From an uncultured Pelagibacteraceae bacterium (GTDB lineage: Bacteria > Pseudomonadota > Alphaproteobacteria > Pelagibacterales > Pelagibacteraceae): 64,000 bases of DNA. Made by a program: the position numbers and the translations under genes. A model generated the notes under the pieces. It was not told the DNA's origin. It saw only the letters and a list, made by a program, of their open reading frames with translations, and did no database searches. Each line of letters starts with the position of its first letter. The stretch's first letter is position 1. Where the stretch lies: positions 1 through 64,000 of the forward strand of contig CACFKI010000003.1 in assembly GCA_902566785.1 (NCBI GenBank). The letters run 5' to 3'. Shown here piece after piece: positions 44,007 to 51,673 of this stretch.

Positions 44007-44215
44007 ATTGAGATAATAATTCCTGTAACAACAATAACTGCAGCAACTAAACTAAAGAAAATTGTAGACTCAAGTTTTTCTTTTTTTTGATTTTCTCTTA
44101 CTTTGTTTAAAAGTGTATTGATATCTACTCTTTTTTTTTGATTTTTTAATGAGTGAAGGTCTCCTTCATAATTTTGGGTCTCAACTGAATTATTACTGAT
44201 ATGTTCTCCACTCAT
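44003..44215 (-). CDS. Small single-span membrane protein, unknown function
   Basis: About 70 residues: a polar N-terminal part (MSGEHISNNSVETQNYEGDL, then a lysine-rich helix NTLLNKVRENQKKEKLE) and one C-terminal membrane span (IFFSLVAAVIVVTGIIISI), giving a tail-anchored layout. The ATG at 44215 is preferred to a TTG at 44269 that would add 18 unusual residues. It is convergent with the regulator gene, overlapping by four bases. No family recognised. Confidence 0.5.
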   Translation of the reverse strand: MSGEHISNNSVETQNYEGDLHSLKNQKKRVDINTLLNKVRENQKKEKLESTIFFSLVAAVIVVTGIIISI

Positions 44216-44306
44216 ATAAATCCAATTAAAGCATACATATCCCACACGGACAATATTTTCTTTGTCCAAATTGGGTTTGTAAAAAATTATTTGACCAAAT
44301 TGAGTT

Positions 44307-46745
44307 TTATATAGATTTATAGTCTATTTGATTGAGTTTTTTTGTTAAGTAATTCGCTTTATATTTAATTTTTTCGATTTCTATTTCTATGTTGCCTTCG
44401 TTAAGTTGCGACAAGTTTTCAATGCCTACAAAACCGAAGGCAAGATTTTTTTTGTAATTAAAGGAATAGTTAGCTGAAGTTGTTCTTCCTATTATTTTTC
44501 CATTTAAATAAATAGGCTCATCGTGCAGCATCAATGGTTTACCTGGTTCGCTGTTTTGTAAAGTTAGCATCACAAATTGTTTTTTTAGTTTTTTATTTCT
44601 AATATCTTGTAAAGCTTTCTTTCCAACAAAATCGATATTTTTTTTATAACTTATTGCAAAATCAAGTTTGGCCTCATATTGATTTTCCTCTGGCGAAATA
44701 TCATATCCCCAATGTAAAAATCCACTTTCCATTCTCATAATATCCATTGCATGAACACCGCAGTGGCTCAATTGATACTTTTTACCAGCATTAACTATTA
44801 AATTGTAAATTTCTTTTGCTTTAGACATATCGATATATAATTCATAACCTAGTTCTCCAACATAGGATAATCTTTGAACCCAAACATTTATATCATTGAT
44901 TTGAATGTTTTTTCCTATTCCAAACTTGAAATTAGAATTTGAAAAATCATTTTTACTTAAATCACTCATCAAGTCTCTACTTTTGGGTCCAAATATACCA
45001 AGTGTGCAAAAATCATCTGTTACATCAATTAATTTTGTATTTTCTGAAATATGTTTTTTTATGTGAAATTTATCTCTTTCTCTGTTGGCTGCTGCCGTAA
45101 TAATTCTAAAATGATTATCAGCTAAACAAATTACTGTTAGGTCAGTTTCAATACCTCCATCAATATTTAACATTTGTGTATAAGTACATTTTCCTATTTC
45201 TTTTTTAATGTTAGCTGTACAAATTCTTTGTAAATCTTCATAACAGTTTTCTCCCTTTAGTTCATATTTTGAAAAAGGAGTAAGTTCAAAAAGACCTACA
45301 TTTTTTCTGGTATTAATAGTTTCATATTCTGCTGAAGGAAACCAATTTTGATAATTATAAGAATATTTGTATTCTGGTTTTATCCCGTTTAGAGAATACC
45401 ACATTGGTCTTTCGTACCCTCCTGATACACCAAAACAGGCTCCCGCATTTTTTAATTCATCATGGTATGGAACTAATTTTTGATTACGTGATGTTTTATG
45501 TTGTTTGAATGGCCAATGCATTCCATATAAATCTCCAAGAGTTTCAGTAATTCTTTCTTTTATAAATTTTATTTCTGAATGGAAATTTTGAAATCTTTTA
45601 ATATCATAAATGAATAAATCCTCATTAATATGACCATTCATTAACCATTCTGCTGTGACTTTGCCAACTCCCCCGCCACTTCCAATTCCAATACTATTTA
45701 AGCCACAACATACAAATAAATTTTTAAAATCAGGAACTTCACCTAATAATGTATTGGTATCAGGTGTAAAAGATTCAGGGCCTGAAAAAAATTTTCTTAT
45801 TCCAGCTTTTTCTAAAATTGGAACTCTTTTTAATGCAGCTTCTAAATATGGTTCAAAATGTTCAAAATTTTCTGGAAATTCTCCATAAGAGAAATCTTCA
45901 GGGACTCTGTTTGTTTTATCAAATGCTGGTATTGATTTTCCCTCAAAAATTCCAATTAACATTTTGCCTGCATCCTCTTTTAAATATAAACTGTCATTAA
46001 AATCTCTAAGAACTGGTATATTTTTTGGGAGTTCTTTTATTGGTTCAGTAATTACATAAAAGTGTTCTGCTGGATATAATGGAATACTAAATCCCATGTC
46101 TTCTCCAATTTGCCTTGACCACATACCTGTTGCCAAAACTACATACTCACATTCTATTGTTTTATTTTTAACTTTTACACCGGTTACTCTTCCATTTTTT
46201 TTTAAAATTTTTTCTACTGGAGATTGTTCAAATATTTTAACACCCTCTTTTCTTGCAGCCTTTGCTAATAAATTTGTAACTCCAATTGGATCTGCCTGAC
46301 CATCCCCAGGCATAAAAATTCCACCTAATATATTTTTTTTGTTTATTATCGGATAAGTTTTTTCTACATCGTTAGTATCTAATACTTTTACATCAACATC
46401 ATATAATTGAGCTGTAGTTGCTTGTCTCTTTAGCTCCTGCCATCTACCTTCAGTTGTTGCTATTGATAAAGCTCCATTAAGTTTTAGACCACTTGAGAAA
46501 TCAACTTCCTTTTCAAGCTTTTTGTACAATTCTAATGAATATTTTCTAATTTTTGTTATACCAGCTGATGGACCTAGTTGACTTACAAGACCAGCTGCGT
46601 GCCAAGTTGTACCTGATGTAAGCTGATCTCTTTCTAAAAGAATTATATTTTTCCAACCAAACTTTGCTAAATGATAAGCAGTTGAGGTTCCAACAACTCC
46701 TCCTCCAATTACAACAACTTTTGCCGTATTTGGAATTTCATTCAT
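44307..46745 (-). CDS. dmgdh: Dimethylglycine/sarcosine dehydrogenase-type flavoprotein with GcvT domain
   Basis: The 812-residue two-domain protein begins with a DAO-type FAD domain: AKVVVIGGGVVGTSTAYHLA and the covalent-flavin-type TSGTTWHAAGLVSQLGPS. A GcvT-like C-terminal half includes FELTPFSKYELKGENCYEDL, GGIETDLTVICLAD, YVGELGYELYI and GVHAMDIMRMESGFLHWGYD, which binds tetrahydrofolate. This is the architecture of dimethylglycine dehydrogenase and sarcosine dehydrogenase, which demethylate glycine-betaine breakdown products. The gene is the last in a minus-strand string with an aminotransferase, alanine dehydrogenase and a SET-domain gene (one base after the latter). Which methylated glycine is used is inferred. 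Confidence 0.85.
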   Translation of the reverse strand: MNEIPNTAKVVVIGGGVVGTSTAYHLAKFGWKNIILLERDQLTSGTTWHAAGLVSQLGPSAGITKIRKYSLELYKKLEKEVDFSSGLKLNGALSIATTEGRWQELKRQATTAQLYDVDVKVLDTNDVEKTYPIINKKNILGGIFMPGDGQADPIGVTNLLAKAARKEGVKIFEQSPVEKILKKNGRVTGVKVKNKTIECEYVVLATGMWSRQIGEDMGFSIPLYPAEHFYVITEPIKELPKNIPVLRDFNDSLYLKEDAGKMLIGIFEGKSIPAFDKTNRVPEDFSYGEFPENFEHFEPYLEAALKRVPILEKAGIRKFFSGPESFTPDTNTLLGEVPDFKNLFVCCGLNSIGIGSGGGVGKVTAEWLMNGHINEDLFIYDIKRFQNFHSEIKFIKERITETLGDLYGMHWPFKQHKTSRNQKLVPYHDELKNAGACFGVSGGYERPMWYSLNGIKPEYKYSYNYQNWFPSAEYETINTRKNVGLFELTPFSKYELKGENCYEDLQRICTANIKKEIGKCTYTQMLNIDGGIETDLTVICLADNHFRIITAAANRERDKFHIKKHISENTKLIDVTDDFCTLGIFGPKSRDLMSDLSKNDFSNSNFKFGIGKNIQINDINVWVQRLSYVGELGYELYIDMSKAKEIYNLIVNAGKKYQLSHCGVHAMDIMRMESGFLHWGYDISPEENQYEAKLDFAISYKKNIDFVGKKALQDIRNKKLKKQFVMLTLQNSEPGKPLMLHDEPIYLNGKIIGRTTSANYSFNYKKNLAFGFVGIENLSQLNEGNIEIEIEKIKYKANYLTKKLNQIDYKSI

Positions 46746-47186
46746 TTAAATCATTTGAATCCCTACCCCAGTTTTTGGGTAGGTGTATAAATTGTAATTG
46801 GCTGTCAATTCTTCGTTGGCCTTTATGTCTCTTACAGCAACCATAAAGAAATATTTAGCGTCACTTTTTTCGTGTAGGTTGTAAAATAAATTTTCACCTG
46901 TTTTATCTCCATTCTCAAATTTTTTTACTGTTGCATTTAAGTCAATTTTGTCCCCAAATTTCAACTTAGGCAACACATCTGATACCATTCTAATTATTGT
47001 AGGTTCGTTTGAATGATTATAAAAACCTCCTAATGGTGTTCTAATATATTTATTTTCAAACTGCTCATCCCTTATATGAGTTATGCCAATAAATGTATTT
47101 TTTTTTATATCTACATTAGTGAATAAGCCAAGGCCTTCGATCGGTGAGTTTTTAATCGTTAATCCATCTGGAAGTGGTCTATACAT
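46746..47186 (-). CDS. SET-domain protein
   Basis: The 146-residue protein is little more than a SET domain: IEGLGLFTNVDIKKNTFIGI (S-x-I-x-G-x-G-L-F), GGFYNHSNEPTIIRMV (the N-H-S motif that binds AdoMet), MVAVRDIKANEELTANYNLY (R-D-I-x-x-x-E-E-L-T-x-x-Y). SET proteins are lysine methyltransferases; bacterial ones are mostly uncharacterised. The target is unknown. Its start overlaps the alanine dehydrogenase stop (TAATG), and its stop directly precedes the dimethylglycine dehydrogenase ATG, so it is firmly part of this metabolic operon. Confidence 0.8.
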   Translation of the reverse strand: MYRPLPDGLTIKNSPIEGLGLFTNVDIKKNTFIGITHIRDEQFENKYIRTPLGGFYNHSNEPTIIRMVSDVLPKLKFGDKIDLNATVKKFENGDKTGENLFYNLHEKSDAKYFFMVAVRDIKANEELTANYNLYTYPKTGVGIQMI

Positions 47187-48301
47187 TATGCAATTACCTC
47201 ATTAGCTGAAATATACTTATGACCAAAAGTATCCGCAACAGCTTTATGTGTCACATTTCCTTTACAAACATTTAATCCAGCTAAGAAGTTTTGATCATCA
47301 TTTAAGGCTTTTCTATAGCCGTTATTTGCCAATTTAGATAAAAAAGGCAAAGTAGCTTTATTAAGTGCTAAAGTTGATGTTCGAGGAACTCCACCTGGCA
47401 TATTAGCTACACAATAATGGACAATGTCGTCAACTATATAAGTCGGTTCAGCATGAGTGGTTGGTTTACTTGTTTCAACACATCCACCTTGGTCAATCGC
47501 TACATCAACAATAACTGATCCTTTTTTCATTAATTTTAACATATCTTTTGTAACAAGTTTTGGTGCCTCAGCTCCAGGGATTAACACTCCGCCAACCAAC
47601 AAATCTGCATCTGAAATAAGTTTTTTTAAATCAATATTATCGCTTTGTTGAGGAATTATTTTATTTCCGAACTTTTCTGTTAATTGCTTTAATCTTTTTT
47701 CTGATTTATCAACAATATGAACTTTTGCTTGCATACCTGTTGCTATCTCTGCAGCATTTTCTCCGACTACTCCTCCACCTAAAATTACAACAGTTCCCCC
47801 TTCTACACCTGGTGCTCCTCCTAACAATACTCCTCGACCTTTTTGATTTTTTTCTAAACAATGCGCACCTGCTTGAACTGACATTCTTCCTGCTACAGCG
47901 CTCATTGGAGCTAACAAAGGTAATCTACCATTATTATCTGTAACTGTCTCATATGCTATGCACACAGCCTTAGAATTTATTAAACCCTCTGTTAGTTCTT
48001 TAGCGGCAGCTAAATGCAAATAAGTAAAAACGATTTGATTTTCTTTAATCATTTTTACCTCGTTAGATAATGGCTCTTTAACCTTAACAATTATTTCACT
48101 ATCACTGAAAATGTCTTGCGCGTCATTAACTATCTTTGCACCTGCTGTTTTGTATTGATCGTTATCAAATCCAGCTTCATGTCCTCCATTATTTTCCACT
48201 AAAACCTCATGACCACTTGAAACCAACGATTTTACACTGTCGGGAGTAAGGCCTATTCTATTCTCTTGAGGCTTAATTTCTTTAGGTACGCCAATTTTCA
48301 T
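47186..48301 (-). CDS. ald: Alanine dehydrogenase
   Basis: The 371-residue NAD enzyme begins MKIGVPKEIKPQENRIGLTP and has FTYLHLAAAKELTEGL, the Rossmann motif VVILGGGVVGENAAEIATGM, VDVAIDQGGCVETSKPTTH and NMPGGVPRTSTLALNKATLP. It interconverts alanine with pyruvate and ammonia. It lies six bases after the omega-aminotransferase gene, the pairing used in taurine degradation, where transamination of taurine with pyruvate yields alanine and Ald regenerates pyruvate. Confidence 0.95.
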   Translation of the reverse strand: MKIGVPKEIKPQENRIGLTPDSVKSLVSSGHEVLVENNGGHEAGFDNDQYKTAGAKIVNDAQDIFSDSEIIVKVKEPLSNEVKMIKENQIVFTYLHLAAAKELTEGLINSKAVCIAYETVTDNNGRLPLLAPMSAVAGRMSVQAGAHCLEKNQKGRGVLLGGAPGVEGGTVVILGGGVVGENAAEIATGMQAKVHIVDKSEKRLKQLTEKFGNKIIPQQSDNIDLKKLISDADLLVGGVLIPGAEAPKLVTKDMLKLMKKGSVIVDVAIDQGGCVETSKPTTHAEPTYIVDDIVHYCVANMPGGVPRTSTLALNKATLPFLSKLANNGYRKALNDDQNFLAGLNVCKGNVTHKAVADTFGHKYISANEVIA

Positions 48302-48307
48302 TGAAAA

Positions 48308-49654
48308 TTAATTTTTTTTGGATTTTGAATACTTTGTTATACCAGTTCTAAGTTTTTCAATTATTTCATCAATGTGTTTTTTTTCTGAAATAAACATTGG
48401 TGCAATAATTAAACAATCTCCTGTTGCTTTAAAATTAACTCCAACTTCATAACAATGTTTAAAACAAGTATATCCTGCCCGACCAGGTTTTTTGTCCATT
48501 TTAATATCTATGCCACCCATCATTCCATAACCCCTAATATTATCTACTACATCTATATCTTTTAATGAAAATAATGCTTCTTGAAAATAAGATGACATTT
48601 CTTTTGCTCTATTAAAAATATCTTCCTTTTCAAAAATATCTTGAACAGCTAAAGCGGCAGCAACTGATATTGGAATTCCTGAATATGTATAACCATGAAA
48701 CAATTCTATTGTTCCTGTAGGGGATCCGTCCATAATACCATCGTAAATTTCTTCTTTGCATGCAACTACACCCATGGGAACAATTCCATTAGTTGTTGCC
48801 TTTGCCATTGTCATTATGTCTGGTGTAACTCCGAATTCTTGTGAACCAAATGCAGAACCCATTCTTCCCCATCCAGTAATCACTTCATCAAAAATCAAAA
48901 GTATTCCATGTTTATCGCAAATCTCTCTTAATCTTTGTAAGTAACCTTTTGGAGGAACTAACGTTCCTGTTGAACCAGCAACAGGCTCTACTATACATGC
49001 AGCAATATTTTCAGCTCCAAAATTTGTGCAAATTCTCTCTAAATCATCTGCTAACTCCATTCCTGTTTCTGGTTGACCAGAAATAAATTTGTGTTCTGGT
49101 AAATGTGTATGTCTCATATGAACAACGCCTGGCATTAATATGCTAGCAAATGTTTTTACATTATTAATCATTCCACCAACTGAAGTAGCGCCAATATTCA
49201 TACCGTGATAAGCTCTTTCTCTTCCAACAAATCTAAATCTATTTCCTTCTCCTCTAGCTTTGTGATAAGCAACTGCAATTTTTATTGCAGTCTCAACAGC
49301 TGTAGATCCACAAATTGTATAAAAAATTCTATTTAAATTTCCTGGAGTGTGCTTAGAAATTCTTGTAGCCAGTTCAAATGATCCACCAAAACCTTGTTGA
49401 AACGGTTGACAATAATCTAAAGTTTCAAGTTGTTTTGTTATTGCATTTATAATTTCTTTTCTTCCATGACCCAAAGGATTACAAAACAATCCTGAGCTAG
49501 CATCAATTAAGGTTTCTCCATGATGATTTTTCATGTAAACACCTTTTGCCTCAGTAATTAATCTTGGATTTTCTTTAAATTCTTTATTTGTTGTAAACGG
49601 CATCCAATGCTCGTTAAGAGAATTGGGCATTTTGAATTTGTTTTCTGAGCTCAT
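48308..49654 (-). CDS. Class III omega-aminotransferase, taurine- or beta-alanine:pyruvate type
   Basis: The 448-residue PLP enzyme opens LNEHWMPFTTNKEFKENPRL, characteristic of omega-amino acid:pyruvate aminotransferases. It has DASSGLFCNPLGHGRKEI, CGSTAVETAIKIAVAYHKAR, the PLP-binding LLIFDEVITGWGRMGSAF and the lysine in TMAKATTNGIVPMG. Its partner alanine dehydrogenase downstream and the divergent taurine-type ABC transporter suggest taurine:pyruvate aminotransferase (Tpa). Beta-alanine or GABA remain possible substrates. Confidence 0.82.
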   Translation of the reverse strand: MSSENKFKMPNSLNEHWMPFTTNKEFKENPRLITEAKGVYMKNHHGETLIDASSGLFCNPLGHGRKEIINAITKQLETLDYCQPFQQGFGGSFELATRISKHTPGNLNRIFYTICGSTAVETAIKIAVAYHKARGEGNRFRFVGRERAYHGMNIGATSVGGMINNVKTFASILMPGVVHMRHTHLPEHKFISGQPETGMELADDLERICTNFGAENIAACIVEPVAGSTGTLVPPKGYLQRLREICDKHGILLIFDEVITGWGRMGSAFGSQEFGVTPDIMTMAKATTNGIVPMGVVACKEEIYDGIMDGSPTGTIELFHGYTYSGIPISVAAALAVQDIFEKEDIFNRAKEMSSYFQEALFSLKDIDVVDNIRGYGMMGGIDIKMDKKPGRAGYTCFKHCYEVGVNFKATGDCLIIAPMFISEKKHIDEIIEKLRTGITKYSKSKKN

Positions 49655-49778
49655 TTTTTTTAATTTTATTATCTTTAATTAAATAGACTAATTTTGTGAT
49701 CCTCTCTATAAAAATCGTAATTATAAACTTCAATTCTAAGTTGTAAATGATTTATTAATAAGAACAGTTCAAATAAAT

Positions 49779-49795
49779 GACCATTTACAATGGTC
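49779..49795. promoter_or_regulatory. Perfect 7-3-7 palindrome, candidate operator
   Basis: GACCATT-TAC-AATGGTC lies in the 193-base spacer between the divergent aminotransferase and tauA-like genes, 53 bases before the tauA start. A perfect GC-containing palindrome in such an AT-rich spacer is a good candidate binding site for a regulator of both operons, for example a GntR/TauR-type or LacI-type protein. The regulator is not identified. The rest of the spacer shows only AT-rich promoter-like sequence. Confidence 0.5.
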
Positions 49796-49847
49796 TCAAA
49801 TTCTAATTAAATTGCGTTTTTAAATTTAAAAAAGAACAGGAGATAAA

Positions 49848-50789
49848 ATGAAAAAAATAATTAGTTTTATTCTTGGATGTTTTGTTGCACTTAATTTAAG
49901 CATTTCAGTTGCTAATTCTGCTGCAAATGAAGTTAGAGTAGCTTATTTTTTAGAATGGCCTAGTCCAAATCTAGAAGATATGCAGAAAAAAAACTTCGCT
50001 AAAGCACTGGGAGTTCCAGTAAAATGGACGAACTTTACTAATGGTGGAGCAATGACTGATGCTATGTTAGCAGGAGATATTGATATTTCTTATTCACAAG
50101 GTTTAGTTCCATTTATAAATGCTGTAAAATCAAAAGCGCCTATTAAGCTAGTAGACATAGCTATGGAATATGGAATGGGAGGAACAACTTGTGTTACTTC
50201 TAACGCTTCAGGTATTACAAAAGCAAATGCTACTGAACTTGAAGGAAAAAAAGTTGCAGTACCACTTGGTACTATGGCTGAATATGTTTTCGATGAAAGT
50301 ATGAAAGTAGTTGGTGCTGATAGAAGCAAAATGGATATAATTCAAATGGATCCTGAAGAAGGAGCTGCTGCTTTAGTAAGTGGTGATGTTGTAATGGCAT
50401 GTCTATTTGGAGGTAACTCGATCAAAGCTGCTACAGCTATTGGATCTAGATTACTTACAGTTCAAGAAGCTAGAGATGCTGGTATTTTGGGTATAGATAT
50501 TACATCAGTAACTACTAAGTTTATGAAAGAAAATCCAGGTATGCTTAGAACTTTTATAGAAGTAACTCACGAAGCTAATGCTAGATATAAAGCTGGAAAA
50601 AGCGATATGAATTCTATGGCTAAAGCTTCAGAAATGAAAGTTGCTGATATGAAAGAAACTTTAAGTGGCTTTAAATTTCTAACACCAGAGGAAACTAAAC
50701 AGTCTATGGAAAGTGGAAATCTTAAAGGGTTCTTAGATGGTATGGGAACACCAAAAGGAAATGTAGATACTAGTTTCTTACCTTTATAA
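49848..50789 (+). CDS. tauA: Taurine/sulfonate-type ABC substrate-binding protein
   Basis: The 313-residue protein has a signal peptide (FILGCFVALNLSISVANSAA) and reads like TauA/SsuA-NitT proteins: NEVRVAYFLEWPSPNL, GGAMTDAMLAGDIDISYSQG, ELEGKKVAVPLGTMAEYVFD and AAALVSGDVVMACLFGG. A clear AGGAG site precedes the ATG by six bases. It is the first gene of the operon tauA-tauB-tauC-dehydrogenase-dhaL. A strong hairpin with T-run follows the stop. The family fits taurine; other sulfonates or amines are possible. Confidence 0.85.
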   Translation: MKKIISFILGCFVALNLSISVANSAANEVRVAYFLEWPSPNLEDMQKKNFAKALGVPVKWTNFTNGGAMTDAMLAGDIDISYSQGLVPFINAVKSKAPIKLVDIAMEYGMGGTTCVTSNASGITKANATELEGKKVAVPLGTMAEYVFDESMKVVGADRSKMDIIQMDPEEGAAALVSGDVVMACLFGGNSIKAATAIGSRLLTVQEARDAGILGIDITSVTTKFMKENPGMLRTFIEVTHEANARYKAGKSDMNSMAKASEMKVADMKETLSGFKFLTPEETKQSMESGNLKGFLDGMGTPKGNVDTSFLPL

Positions 50790-50812
50790 TTTGAAGGTAA
50801 ATTAGAATTAAA

Positions 50813-50848
50813 TAGGCGCCAATTTTTTAATTGGTGCCTATTTTTTTT
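50813..50848 (+). terminator. Rho-independent (partial) terminator after tauA
   Basis: A 12-pair stem (50813-50824 with 50829-50840, TAGGCGCCAATT/AATTGGTGCCTA, one G-U pair) with a TTTT loop is followed by eight T's. Placed between tauA and tauB, it should limit transcription of the downstream transporter genes relative to the binding protein. Confidence 0.88.
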
Positions 50849-50875
50849 ATTTAAAATTTAATGTAAAGTTATTTT

Positions 50876-51673
50876 ATGAGCGATCTAGTTTCTCAAAATT
50901 TAAATATGATTTTTAAGTCTCCAAAAGGAGAAACAGTTCATGCATTAAAAGATTTAAATTTCACCATTAAGAAAGGTGAACTTTTAACTGTATTAGGCCC
51001 ATCAGGTTGTGGAAAAACTACATTATTAAATATTGCAGCAGGATTTATAAGACCGACATCTGGAACCATAAAGTTAGGTAATAATGAAATTAATGGTCCT
51101 GGAGTTGATAGAGGTATGGTTTTTCAACAAGGTGCTTTATTTGAATGGTTAACAGTTTCTGAAAATGTCAACTTTGGATTAAGAATGAAAAAAGATGATC
51201 CAATTAAAACTGCAAAAAAAGTTGATGAATGGTTAGATATAGTAGGTCTTAAAGGATTTGGTAACACTCCTACTTATCAATTATCTGGTGGTATGCAACA
51301 AAGAGTAGCTCTAGCCAGATGTTTAATTAATGATCCAGATTTAATTTTAATGGATGAGCCTTTGGGAGCACTTGATGCATTGACTAGAGAAAAAATGCAG
51401 TCATTGGTTTTAAAAATTTGGAAAGAAACAGGAAAGACAATTATTTTAATTACTCACTCTGTAGAAGAAGCTTTGCTGCTTGGAGAGAGATTGTATGTGA
51501 TGGCCCCTAGACCTGGTAGAATTCATAAGGAATATAATCTTCCTTTTGCTGAAATGGGACTCAAAGAAGATCTAAGAGAGATTAAAAAAGATAAAGAATT
51601 TTCATCTAAAAGAGAAGAAATCTTGTCCATGATTTGGAACATGGAAGAAGAAATTATGGGGAAAGATAATTAA
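50876..51673 (+). CDS. tauB: Taurine/sulfonate-type ABC transporter ATP-binding protein
   Basis: The 265-residue ATPase has Walker A in VLGPSGCGKTTLLNIAAGF, the Q-loop GMVFQQGALFEWLTV, the signature LSGGMQQRVALARCLI and Walker B LILMDEPLGALDALTREKMQ, followed by ITHSVEEALLLGERLYVMAP. The S-V-E-E-A-L-x-L-x-x-R switch region is typical of the TauB/SsuB/NrtD group. Its stop and the tauC ATG are adjacent (51673/51674). Confidence 0.92.
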   Translation: MSDLVSQNLNMIFKSPKGETVHALKDLNFTIKKGELLTVLGPSGCGKTTLLNIAAGFIRPTSGTIKLGNNEINGPGVDRGMVFQQGALFEWLTVSENVNFGLRMKKDDPIKTAKKVDEWLDIVGLKGFGNTPTYQLSGGMQQRVALARCLINDPDLILMDEPLGALDALTREKMQSLVLKIWKETGKTIILITHSVEEALLLGERLYVMAPRPGRIHKEYNLPFAEMGLKEDLREIKKDKEFSSKREEILSMIWNMEEEIMGKDN

